Positions 12,277-22,929 of a stretch of DNA of 64,000 bases are shown here, in pieces; positions within the stretch are counted from its first letter, which is position 1, and each line of letters begins with the position of its first letter. The notes under the pieces were generated by a model. It worked only from the letters and a program-made list of their open reading frames with translations, was not told the origin of the DNA and searched no databases. This stretch comes from Coffea arabica (Eukaryota > Streptophyta > Magnoliopsida > Gentianales > Rubiaceae), in NCBI RefSeq assembly GCF_036785885.1, contig NC_092316.1, positions 15,679,001 through 15,743,000 on the forward strand, read 5' to 3'. The position numbers and the translations under genes were made by a program.

Positions 12277-12688
12277 TGGCGAGAGAGATGATCCGAGGCG
12301 GATATGAAATAGGAAGAGGTCTTGGGCGAGAATTGCAAGGAATTTTGGAGCCGATAGAGATCCCAACGCAAAAGGATACATTTGGACTGGGATTTCATCC
12401 AACTGCTAAGGAAAGAAAGGAAATGCAAGCTCGAAAACAAGCTGAAAAGAAGGGCAAGCAAACTGCCTTAAATATCCCTCCGCTATATCACACTTTTCCT
12501 CGTCCATCAGAGGTGATTATGCCAGAAACGAAGAATCCTATGGAGGAGATTGAAGTGGATCTGTCTCAGCTATTTGTCGGGGCTACTTATGAGGAGGGGC
12601 CATCAGAGAATGCAGAATTTTTGCCAATTACCGAAAGAGCTATTCAGAATTAGACTACTGATTACTTTCCCTCTCGAAGGGAATTTCG
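12273..12688 (+). pseudogene. Ogre G-patch segment and last codons before the intron
   Basis: A G-patch-like motif, MIRGGYEIGRGLGRELQGI near 12290-12345, followed by a Lys/Glu-rich stretch; G-patch motifs normally contact RNA or RNA helicases. The open frame ends at TAG 12651-12653, but the same frame continues as coding-like sequence to 12688, where a GT donor begins. The stop can come from TGG by a G-to-A change. If read through, the exon ends in phase 2, exactly what the next exon needs. Confidence 0.75.
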
Positions 12689-12994
12689 GTAAATTTAAGG
12701 GGATTGTCTTTTGTCTAGATCATATCCAGATAGGACAGTAGTCTGGATCTTTTGTTAAAAGAAATTGCTTTCATCTTTTAAACCTTTATTCTTGTTTCAG
12801 TTAATATAATTTGCTTTGTTTAAGAAAATTGCTGAAACGAAAATAAAGATTTGGGTTAAATATGTCTTTAAATAGCAATCATATCTGTATATTTATCTTT
12901 TTGTGAAGTCTCGATGCATTTTGAATTTAATGAAATAAAAGATTTCTCCAGTATTTGCTATTTATTTATTACTTATGTGCTATTCTATTTTCAG
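12689..12994 (+). other. Ogre intron between protease and reverse transcriptase
   Basis: 306 bp, GT (GTAAAT) to AG (pyrimidine-rich TATTCTATTTTCAG). It is AT-rich and full of stops. Donor after phase 2 and acceptor before one completing base give a codon that joins the two frames. An intron at this place is characteristic of Ogre elements, where only spliced RNA yields pol. Identification rests on position, phase and splice signals, not on RNA data. Confidence 0.82.
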
Positions 12995-14690
12995 ATGGCC
13001 ACAAATAAAATCCTTTGACCCTTTGGATGTCACTATTTTGGAATTCGATGGATGCAATCTCGATATCTCTCATGAACTTGAAATCATGCAATCTGAAATT
13101 CAAAGCGAGAGCGATACTGAGGAAGAATTTGAGTCTATTTCAAGGGATTTAAAACACTATGAAGAGAAATCCAAACCCAACTTAGAAGAAACAGAAATCG
13201 TCAATATTGGCACTAAGACGGAGGTTAAAGAAGATAAAGTCAGCATTCATTTGAATAAGAAACAGAAGGAGGAAATGATTGAATTCTTAATACTTTTTCA
13301 AGATGTGTGTGCATGGTCATACGATGATATGCCAGAGATCTCTACAGATATAGTGGTTCACAGGTTGCCAACACACCCAAATTTTTTACTTGTAAAGCAG
13401 AAGTCACGTAAATTCAAACCAGAAATGAGTCTCAAAATAAAGGAGCAAATTATGAAACAGCTCAATGCTAAGATAATCATGGTGTTTCATTATCCCATCA
13501 GGCTATCCAATCCTGTGCCAGTGCCTAAGAAATCTGGGGAGGTGCGAGTATGTGTTGATTACAGAGATCTGAATAAGGCCAGTCCGAAAGACGATTTTCC
13601 TTTGCCAAACATTCATATTTTTTTGGACAATACTGCTGGACATGAAATTGAATCTTTTGGTGATTGTTTTGCTGGGTATCATCAATCTTAATGGCAGAAG
13701 AAGACAGAGAAAAAATCTCTTTTATCATCCCGTGGGGAATCTTTTGTTATAAAGTGATGCCTTTCGGGTTGAAGAATGCTGGAGCCACTTATAAGAGGAC
13801 CATGACTACCCTGTTCCAAGACATGATTCACAAAGAGATGAAAGTCTATGTGGATGATATCATAATTAAATCCAAGAAGGTTGAGGACCATTTGGTTGAT
13901 TTAAAGAAATTGTTTGAAAGATTGAGGATGTATAATTTGAAGTTGAACCCCGCGAAATGTGCTTTTGGAGCTCCGGCTGGTAATTTATTGGATTTTATTG
14001 TCAGCAAAAAGGGTATAGAGATAGATCCTGCTAAAATAAAAGCAATTCGAGATATGCCCATTCCAAAAAGTCAAAAAGATGTGAAGAGTTTTCTTGGAAA
14101 GATCAATTTCATTGGCCGATTCATTGCACAGTTAACTTCTACCTTTGAGCATTTATTCAAACTGTTGAAAAAGAATGCGCCGATGGAGTGGAATGAAAAG
14201 TGTCAGCAAGCTTTTGATAAGATCAAAAATTATTTGTTAAATCCTCCGGTCTTAGTGCCACCTCAGCCAGGGAGACCTTTGATTATGTATTTGTCTGTTC
14301 TTGATGAGGCTGTGGAACAGCATGACGAGTCTAGGAGAAAGGAGCAAGTCATCTACTATCTGAGCAAGAAATTTACAGCATATGAAGCCAACTATTCTTT
14401 CCTTGAGATAAGTTGTTGTACTTTAGCATGGGCAGCTCAGAAGTTGAAACATTATTTGCTCGGTTATACTACTTACTTGATTTCCCATTCTGATCCTTTA
14501 AAATACCTACTGGAAAAGTCGATGCCCACGGGACGTATGGCTAAGTGGCAAATGATCCTTTCCGAGTTCGACATTGTCTTCACAACACAAAAGACAGTCA
14601 AGGGTCAAGTTATAGCAGATCATTTGGCAGAAAATCCAAGAGATGATGATTACCAACCATTGCATACCTACTTTCCTGATGAAGAAATTC
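12995..14690 (+). pseudogene. Ogre reverse transcriptase and RNase H, frameshifted
   Basis: Copies the element RNA into DNA. From 12995 the frame includes the pre-RT block FQDVCAWSYDDMPEIS and RT motifs VRVCVDYRDLNKASPKDDFP. It shifts by one base near 13683. It then continues with FCYKVMPFGLKNAGATY and the catalytic YVDD at 13847-13858, so the active-site aspartates are present. The RNase H part follows, with YLSKKFTAYEANYS, FLEISCCTLAWA and HSDPLKYLL. Near 14305-14320 the segment that normally precedes QHDES is several residues short, removing the first catalytic region of this RNase H. The downstream frame runs to 15004. Confidence 0.9.
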
Positions 14691-14699
14691 TGTTCGTTG

Positions 14700-15110
14700 G
14701 AGCAGTTGAAAATATGAGTACGCAGTATCCTGGATGGAGGTTATTTTTTAACGGTGCGGCAAATTCTTTTGGAACTGGAATTGGAGCAATTTTAGTGTCG
14801 CCTGAAGGGAAACATTATCCTGCTACCGCCAAATTACAGTTTCCTTGTACCAACAACATGGTTGAGTATGAAGCTTGTATTTTTGGATTGAAAATGGCAT
14901 TGGACATGGAGATCAAGGACCTGATAGCATTCAGTGATTCTGATTTACTTATGCACCAGACGCTTAAGCAGTGGGTAACTCGGGATTCAAAAATTATGTT
15001 GTAACATTGTAACTTGCTTAGTTTGGCAAGCAAATTCAGGAATTTGGAACTCAGACTTATTCCCCGCACTCGTAATGCCTTTGCTGATACTTTAGCTACA
15101 CTGTTTTCGA
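14700..15110 (+). pseudogene. Ogre archaeal-type RNase H, first catalytic Asp changed to Asn
   Basis: Second RNase H domain, a mark of the Tat/Ogre lineage, in the same frame as the RT C-terminal part. Motifs are GWRLFFNGAANSFGTGIGA, CTNNMVEYEACIFGL and FSDSDLL. The family consensus at the first motif is FDGA; here the codon at 14750-14752 is AAC, so Asp is replaced by Asn, a one-step G-to-A change. TAA at 15002-15004 interrupts the frame, which resumes unchanged as coding sequence (LLSLASKFRNLELRLIPRTR). The domain is therefore dead twice over. Confidence 0.85.
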
Positions 15111-16461
15111 TGATCCAACATCCCGATGAACTGGTGATTGAACCTATACAGATTCAACTTCAGAATAGGCCAGCGCATTGTCTGATTACGGAAAGGGTCA
15201 CTGGTGGTCGCTCATGGTACAATGATATTAAGGAATTCATGAAAACGGGATACTACTCTCCTGATACTGATTCTGTTGCAAAAAGTTTCTTACACAGAAT
15301 GTCAGCAATATTTTTCTTGAATGGAGAAGTACTATACAAGAAAACATCTGATTTGGGCCTTCTGAGATGCATCAATGAAGGGGAAGCATATTATATGATG
15401 AAAGAAATGCATAGCGGGGTTTGTGGGCCACATATGAATGGGCATCTACTGGCTAAGAAGATCATGAGAACAGGATATTTTTGGCTTACCATGGAGCATG
15501 ACTGTGTAGATTTTGTTAGAAAGTGTGTTAAGTGTCAAATGCATGGTGATGTTATACGTGCTCCTCCTACAGAATTGCATAGTATGACTGCTCCATGGCC
15601 ATGTTCGATCTGGGGAATGGATGTGATCGGAACTATTGATCTTCCTGCTTCAAATGGGCATCGATTCATCTTAGTGGCGATTGAATATTTCACCAAATGG
15701 TTGAGGCAGTGTCCTATAAGCATGTGATTAAGAAAGTGGTGTCGAATTTTTTGAGAAATAATATCATCTGTCGTTTTAGGGTACCAGAGACGTTAATCAC
15801 CGATAATGCCAAAAACCTCAACAATGATATGGTGGATGGATTATGTGAACAGTTCAAGGTCAGACATCAAAATTCTGCCATTTACAGGCCTCAGATGAAT
15901 GGAGCCGTCGAATCCGCAAATAAGAATTTGAAAAAGATTATTCGTAAGATGACTGAAGCACACCGGGATTGGCATGAGAAACTGCCTTATCCACTGATGG
16001 CGTACAGAACTACAATCAGAACTTCTACAGGGGCAACTCCTTACTCTCTTATGTATGGAATGGAAGCAGTACTGTCTACAGAAGTTGAAATTCCTTCCTT
16101 ACGCATTCTAATGGAGGCTCAGATAGAAGAAACTGAATGGGCCCGAGAACGTCAGGAGCAGTTGTCTCTCATTGATGAAAAGAGGTTGAATGCTGTCTGC
16201 CATGGACAATGTTATCAGCAACGAATGGCTCGGACTTACAATAAAAAAGTCAAGCCCCGTTTGTTTGACGTTGGAGATAAGGTTTTGAAATGGATTCTTC
16301 CAATGCAAGATGAGGCTAAAGGGAAGTTTGCTCCCAATTGGCAAGGACCATTCATTGTTAAGAAAGTGCTATCTGGAGGAGCGCTTATTCTTATGAAAAT
16401 GGACGGTCAAGTTTTTCCCCAACCAATCAATGCAGACATGTGCAAAAAGTTTTTCATTTGA
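15111..16461 (+). pseudogene. Ogre integrase, frameshifted
   Basis: Inserts the cDNA into the host genome. The zinc-binding domain with two His and C-x2-C (KCVKCQMHG) lies at about 15405-15550. The catalytic core follows with Asp in WGMDVIGTID (near 15615), Asp in LITDNAKN (near 15800) and Glu in GAVESANKN (near 15905), so the DDE triad is present. Between the first and second Asp the frame shifts by one base near 15697-15725. The C-terminal part carries the GPFIVKKVLSGGAL block typical of Ty3-gypsy integrase ends. The stop at 16459-16461 looks natural. No chromodomain is seen, as expected for Tat/Ogre. Confidence 0.9.
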
Positions 16462-18127
16462 TTATAAAATTTTTTTTTTAAAATACTGCAAGAGACGGAT
16501 TTCAGACATACTTCCTCTCATTTTTCCATTTCGATATTCTATCCCTAAATTTTCTTCTTTCCTTTTGACTTTTCATAACCATTTTCCTTTTCGTTTGGCT
16601 GTCCCTTAAGATCACTAACCCCATACTGGGGCAATTTGTTTCTAAAAAAAAAAATAGAAGAAGAAAAGAAAAAAAAGAAAATAGAGAAAAAAAAGAAAAT
16701 AGAGATTCTGTCAGAATTAAACTGGGGCAAATTTTATCTCTTTCTCACCCTAGATCGGGGTAAGTTTTGAAAGAATGCTATCTCAAATGATTGCAAACCC
16801 ATCATATGATCCGCTGTCAAGCCTTTCAAATCTTAACCTTTCCTTTGCCGAATTTCATCTTCTGCAGTATTTTGGAAAAAATTTTTCTTAATCAACTAGC
16901 AAATGATGTAAATACAAACTTGTTTGAAACATGTCAGAGAAGATTGTCTCACTGATGCTACTCATTATCAGAGCATGACTGTAGTGATACAGTAGGGGTT
17001 AAAATTATCTTGTCTATGTCTCTAAGTGAAAACCTGAAAGGGCACCTTCTAAAAAAAAAGTCAAAAAAAAGAAAACGAAAAACGAAAAAAAAAGAAAAAG
17101 AAAAGAAAAGAAAAAAGGGAAAAACAAAACAAGAAGAAAAAAAAATGATGAAAAGAGTGGGGATAACCTTAGTGAAAACCCGAAAGGGGGTTGAGGTAGG
17201 GTTTTGGAGTACAAGAGAATCAGTAACAGAGAAGAAGATGTTGAGGTCTGAAAGCTGGTGACTATGTTGATTTGGGTCTCTTTCATACTGTTGTTCTTTT
17301 GCCGACAATGAATTCCAAAATGGATGACTACGAAAGGGTTAGATGGAGCATTTTTCCTCATCAAAGGCCATCCTCTAAATACGAATCCAAATTTGGATCC
17401 TTGGGCCTATATTCAAAAATTCAACAATTTTGTTTTACTATTCTATTTGCTATTTCATTTATTTATTGTGTATCATTGTTTATTTCATATTAGCATTATT
17501 GCATGATGAATACTACTTTTTTTTAATTGTTTGTATTTTTCATTTTTTTTTTGTCTCATTCAAAAGACAATTCCCTTATAATTTATCTCTAAAGAGTCAT
17601 GAAATTTAAGGTCCTATGATACTAAAGTACGGACGAACAATTGACATTTGACAGTTGCAAAGATTCTGAAGGGTTGTCGGCTGAACCTAAGGGAGCGATT
17701 GGTTGATATTGAAACTCATGTTTACATGGTTCTCAAAGCAAAGGGATCACGTGGTGGTGGCAATCTTTTTATCATAGTTGCTTATTTTCCTTTTTTCCTT
17801 TTTATAGGAAAGATTATGTGACACACTACTGGCTTAGTTGAGCATGATTCACACTGGGGCAAATGGCAAGTTTCGCTGTACATCCCCAAAGAAAGAAACA
17901 AAAATCATTATTCCCTTTCTTTTAAAGTTAAAAAAAAAATCATCAATCAAGAAAGTCGTAAGTCCACCAAGTAAGTTTGTCATGATTTATTACTACTTGA
18001 GCAACATGCATTTTAATCTTTCAGTTGGATGGTATTGAACTTGCATTTTCATTTCTTTCAGTGTTTAATTGGGCTTGGGTCAATCCCACCAATCTGTTTT
18101 TTTAAAAAAAAAAATCAATCAAGAAGA
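16462..18127 (+). other. Ogre 3' noncoding region
   Basis: No domain-bearing frame is found. It contains A-rich purine tracts (16645-16705 and 17050-17150) and repeated phrases such as ACTGGGGCAAAT. ORFs here (17010-17364, 17838-18038) are low-complexity Lys or Phe runs. A long untranslated region 3' of integrase is usual in Ogre elements. Confidence 0.7.
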
Positions 18128-18990
18128 TCAAATTTAAATTCCTGTTGGTGAGTCTCAGCGACCACCGCGCACCATTCTACCTCCCCTTCTTGACAATTTA
18201 AATTCTTGTTGGTGAGTCTCAGCGTCCACCACGCACCCTTCTATCTCCTCTTCTTGACAATTTAAATTTCTGTTGGTGAGTCTCAGTGTCCACCGTGTAC
18301 CATTCTATCTCCCCTTCTTGACAATTTAATTTCCTGTTGGAGCGTAATCGCGTCCCTCAGCGCATCTTTTTTTAAAAAGATCAAATTTAATTTTCTGTTA
18401 GTGAGTCTCAGCGTCCACCGCGCACCCTTCTACCTCCCCTTCTTGACAATTTAAATTCTTGTTGGTGAGTTTCAGCGTCCACCGCGCACCCTTCTATCTC
18501 CCCTTCTTGACAGATCAGAAAATCAAATTTAAATTCCTGTTGGTGAGTCTCAGCGTCCACCGCGCACCCTTCTACCTCCCCTTCTTGACAATTTAAATTT
18601 CTGTTGGTGAGTCTCAGCGTCCACCGCGTACCCTTCTATCTCTCCTTCTTGACAATTTAATTTCCTGTTGGAGCGTAATCGCGTCCCTCCGCGCATCTTT
18701 TTCTAAAAAGATCAATTTAATTTTCTGTTGGTGAGTCTCAGCGTCCACCGCGCACCCTTCTACCTTCCCTTCTTGACAATTTAAATTTCTGTCGGTGAGT
18801 CTCAGCGTCCACCGCGTACCTTTCTATCTCCCCTTGTTGATAATTTAATTTCCTGTTGGAGCGTAATACCGTCCCTCCGCGCATCTTTTTCTAAAAGATA
18901 AATTTAATTTTCTGTTAGCGAGTCTCAGCGTTCACCGCGCACCCTTCTATCCCCATTCTTAGAGCGTAACCGCGTCCCTTCACGCATCTT
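18128..18990 (+). repeat. Tandem repeat array in the Ogre 3' region, about 14 units of ~62 bp with two unit types
   Basis: Unit A (~62 bp) carries TGTTGGTGAGTCTCAGCG, a CCACCGCGCACCCTTCTA-type middle and CCCCTTCTTGACAATTTAA. Unit B has the same start but then GAGCGTAATCGCGTCCCTCC and GCGCATCTTTTTCTAAAAAG. Units start near 18138, 18199, 18264, 18326 (B), 18389, 18450, 18531, 18594, 18659 (B), 18716, 18778, 18846 (B), 18905 and 18957 (B-like). The recurring order of A units closed by a B unit suggests a higher-order repeat. Tandem arrays in this part of Ogre elements are known and can seed satellite DNA. Confidence 0.88.
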
Positions 18991-19349
18991 TTTCTAGTTA
19001 TGACAAGTTATTTTTCTTGACTGTTTTGATTAATAATTGTGCTTTCTCATTCATTTTGTGAAGTTTTAAGAGCTCAGACTTTTTCGACTTTGCAAAGATC
19101 ACAGTTAGTCAATGCACTTGTTTCATTGTGGTTCACTTGCATTCGAACTACGTTTGACCTAATTCCCATAGTGGGATACGTAGGCAACTTTACATGGGTT
19201 CGATCACATTTTTTGCAATATTATTGCATCATTTTGTCCAATAATTTCAACCAAGTGTTGGCTTGTCTATTTTGGCTCAGGTACAGCTAGGAGAGACAGG
19301 TAAACAATTTGGTGTCTACGTTTTTGTCTTTAATTTCTTTGAAACTCTA

Positions 19350-19366
19350 GACAAAGAGGGGTAAGC
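19350..19366 (+). other. Polypurine tract
   Basis: GACAAAGAGGGGTAAGC directly before the 3' LTR; its purine core at 19351-19361 is the expected plus-strand primer. Confidence 0.75.
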
Positions 19367-19432
19367 TGTAGACACCAAATTTTTGTCAATTTTTAATGTT
19401 TTCCTGAATTTTTATCTATTTAATAAGTTATC

Positions 19433-19466
<34 letters not shown>

Positions 19467-22400
19467 TAATTTTCTCATTTTTGCAGGTTTATTTTAGAAA
19501 AAAAAAGAGAAAAAAACAACAACAAAACGAAAACAAACAAAAAAAAAGAGAAAAGTTAAAAAACAAAAAAAAATCAAAAATCAAATCAAAATCAAATTAT
19601 TACAAAACTTACACATTTTCATCATTTTCCCTACCAAAAAACATTTAACCCATTCCTACACTCAACTTCCTTGATCTTTCTTGTCATCTGGTAAAAATAA
19701 TCATTTTTGACCAAACAAACACACAAAGCTCTACGTTGGCTACAAATTCACTCTTCACTCGGCTCTCTCTCACAGAGAAGACAAGCCACAAAAAGAAAAA
19801 AAAAACACTCCAATCCCTCTAGGCTCACTTGGCAGAGGCAGAAAAAAAAACAAGAGGAGGAAACGCACGAGAGAAGAGGAAGGGAAGCTCTCGGAATTTT
19901 GCAGCCTGACCCCTCATTCTCCCTCTCTCAGACTTGGGCGGAGGAAAGAAACAGAGAAGAAAAAAAAAATCTTCCCCAACTCCTCTCGGTTCCATCTCAA
20001 CCTCACACACATCTACATTGAGGTAATTTTTAGTTTTTGTCTAGCACATTAAATCAATGCTTCATTGTTTAGTTTTCTTTCGTTTCTGCTGGCTGCCTTG
20101 TATTGTTGTTGTTGCATTGCTGAAAATTGGGAAATGGCATGAACTAGATGAAGGAAAAGGAAATGTTTCTCATGCATGCATATTAACCGTTTGAAAAAAT
20201 GCCAAAATGACAAACGAATTAAAAAGGTTAACATTGTACATGTTTTCTTGTCAAATAGGTGACCGTTTGCTAGTGTAGGTCTGAAAAGGTGTGGTTATTC
20301 AAAAATTTTTGGAGTTTTGAGTGTTAAAAGTTTTGAAGGATTTTTATTATTTTTTGGACTGTTTTGGTTTAATTTTTGTCATATCTGTTGTTACTTTCAT
20401 TGATGTTAGTTGATAGTTAGGTTGTAAAAATCACAAGGAGTGTTGTAGTATAAATTTTATATTTTTTGGTGAAGATTTGGGTGTTTTAAAGAAATAAAAA
20501 CTGGAATGTATTTTGATATTTTGGCCACTTTCGAATCGCCTTTTGTAAAAACTAAATCCGGAAATGGAATCTACGCGAAAATTAGAATGGGGAGGTGTAT
20601 TTTGAGAAATTTTAACGACCGGAGAGGTCGCCGGCGACCGGCGGTCCGGCGGTGGTGCCGCCGTCGGCCGCCATGGCCGCCAGCTGAAGCCAAAGAAGAA
20701 GGGAAGGACTTCTTCAGCTGGCCGAAGAAGAAGGGAAGGAAACGGCCGGAAATGGAGGAAGAAGAAAGAAAGAAAAGAAAAGAAAGGACAGAAAAAAAAA
20801 AAAAAAAAAAGTGGGTTGGGTTAATTTTTTTAGTGGGCTTGTTTCTTAATTTCGGTTGGGTTAGAAGGTCAAACCTATGCTTCTTTTTTTTGGTTGGGCT
20901 TGAGGGATAAAAAGACGGGCTGGCCTGCTCGTTTCTTTTGGGCTTAGGTAGTATCCGGCCCAAATAAATAAAAATGACGGCCCGATGGCCTTTTTTCTCC
21001 CAAATCAGAAACCGAAATTTGCATTTTAGCCCCTGATCTTTGGAGTAGTTTCACTGCAGCCCAGACCATTTTAAATTTCTTGCATGTAGGTCCTTAAATT
21101 AATTTCACTTTGGTCCTTAAAATTTATCTTTCGTTTAATTTTGATCCCTGAACTTTGAAAAAATATAATTTTTATCCCCAAAAGTTTTTCAATCTTTGCA
21201 ATTCAGTCCTTGGCAAATTTTGGCTCTCTTTATTATGATTGTTCCTTTTCTTTAATAACTAATTATGTTACTTTTGAACATATTCAACTTGTAATTTTTA
21301 GATGTTTTAAAATTCTTTATATTTGACATATTAGTGTGTATTTAGTACTTTTATTATTATTATTTTTTTAAATTGGTGTCATGATTCTTTTGTTCATTGT
21401 GAGTTTAAATAGGACAATTTGACTCCATTTAGTCACCACTTCAAACGGGAGATACTCCTATTTTTATTATTTCAATGTCAATTACGTGCTCTTATGTGCT
21501 CCTATGTGTTCCTATGTGTTTGTATATTTTTATATGCTTTATTTATTGAATTTAAATGTTCATTTAAATTTTCTTATGTTATATTTGTTTAGTTAATTTT
21601 TATAATTATTCGAAAGGCATTTAAATACCTCAAAAAATGTAATAGATAGGATAATTATGTTTGTTTCATTATATTTTCCCCTTTTAGATTGTAGTTGGGC
21701 TCCTCGATGTAATAGATAGGTTGTGTGTTTATGTGGCTTACGTGCTATATGTTTATCCGCATTTCTTAGGATTTTGGCATCTAGATATTATGTTTACGTG
21801 TTATGTGCTATATGTTTATTTGTTTTAATTTATGCCTTATTTGTTTCACTATGAATTGTTAATGCATGACGTCATCACACTAGTCCAACACTAGTTGTGG
21901 CTTCTCCCTTCGCTTACTTGCTAGTCCAACACTAGTAAGGATTTTTAAAAATGGGTTAGTCCAACGCTAGACCCTTTAGGTCGTCTTGCGTTAGATTCAT
22001 CTTTGTATGATATTCATTACATTTTCGTGCATATTTTCATTCTTAGGATCTTTTCTCATTTTCATGATATTCCCTATTATATTATCCCCTACCCTCTATA
22101 AGTGCTAATCACGTCATTTAGAATTGCATTTCATTTAAGCTAGTTCATTTGCTTGTTCATGTTAGGATAATTATTTTTCAAACATGGGAAATGGGTGATT
22201 ATAACTTTTTAGTTTAAATATCCCATTAATCCCTATATAAGAAAATTATATCACGAGTTTTGCCTCCCGTACCCTTTATGTTTCATTCCCTTTTTCTTTG
22301 ATCACTTATATCTATGTATATAATTTAATTTCTTTTCTTTACTTTTTAATTTCATTATTTGCATACTCGTGACACCTTCAATGAATTATTTTGGCATTCG

Positions 22401-22924
22401 CAATTAATGCGATTAGTTCAATTAAACCCTTGAATGAACATTTTGTCCCATTCGATATTTTTATAAATTTAGATTTGCATCCATAGAGGAAACATCCAAA
22501 TATGATAAAATTAAGGGTTATATTAGGAAAATTTTGACTAAATCTCGCAACTAGCTTAGACTAGGTTGAAAGGGTGCCTTAGGTTTGAGTCAATTGAACC
22601 TTTGCCTTCCCTTTCTTCAATCGTGACTCCCGAACTCATTTTCTCTTGTTTTCAAAGACTTGGAGTTGTCAAAAAGGGTTTTAATTTATTTTATTTTTTG
22701 TCAAAAAATATTTTTTTGGGTGACTTGGTACACCAAAACTCTATACCAAGTAGCGACTTCTATTTTTTCTAAAAAACCCTTTTAGACTAAATTTTTGGAC
22801 CCAAATTGTCGCATTTTTAAAGTCCCATTTTAGGTCCCTTTTAACTTGTTTTAAAATAAAATCACATCTTTTATAAATTTCGCACTTTATTTTTATTTTC
22901 ATCGCCAAAAAATGGGGCGCGACA
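19367..22924 (+). repeat. 3' LTR of the Ogre element
   Basis: 3558 bp, beginning TGTAGACACC and ending GCGACA. It matches the 5' LTR but lacks the SINE, has a longer TAT microsatellite near 19435-19460, and has a local duplication around an AGAAGAAGGGAAGGA phrase near 20694-20740. Confidence 0.95.
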
Positions 22925-22929
22925 TGGGA
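22925..22929 (+). repeat. Target site duplication, right copy (TGGGA)
   Basis: Identical to 2598-2602. Dropping one copy restores the reading phase of the RPA-like exon on both sides. Confidence 0.95.

Larger units (their letters stand above)
2603..22924 (+). mobile_element. Ogre/Tat-type Ty3-gypsy LTR retrotransposon, full length but defective
   Basis: A 20,322-bp element bounded by TG...CA LTRs (2603-6280 and 19367-22924) and by a perfect TGGGA target duplication. Hallmarks of the Ogre/Tat lineage are all visible: very long LTRs, a primer site resembling a tRNA-Arg 3' end, an extra ORF1 before gag, a gag knuckle of form C-x2-H-x5-H-x4-C, a protease with DNGSALN, a G-patch segment, a small intron before reverse transcriptase, a second archaeal-type RNase H between the normal RNase H and integrase, and a long 3' noncoding region with tandem repeats. 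The coding region has several frameshifts and nonsense codons, so this copy cannot encode its own proteins. It is inserted in exon 4 of the Helitron RPA-like gene. The two LTRs are plainly similar along their length, so the insertion is not ancient, but I did not compute divergence. Confidence 0.95.

Noticed and set aside
19367..22924. Second independent LTR element
   Set aside because: Same LTR as 2603-6280, with PBS, PPT and matching outer duplication; it is one element.
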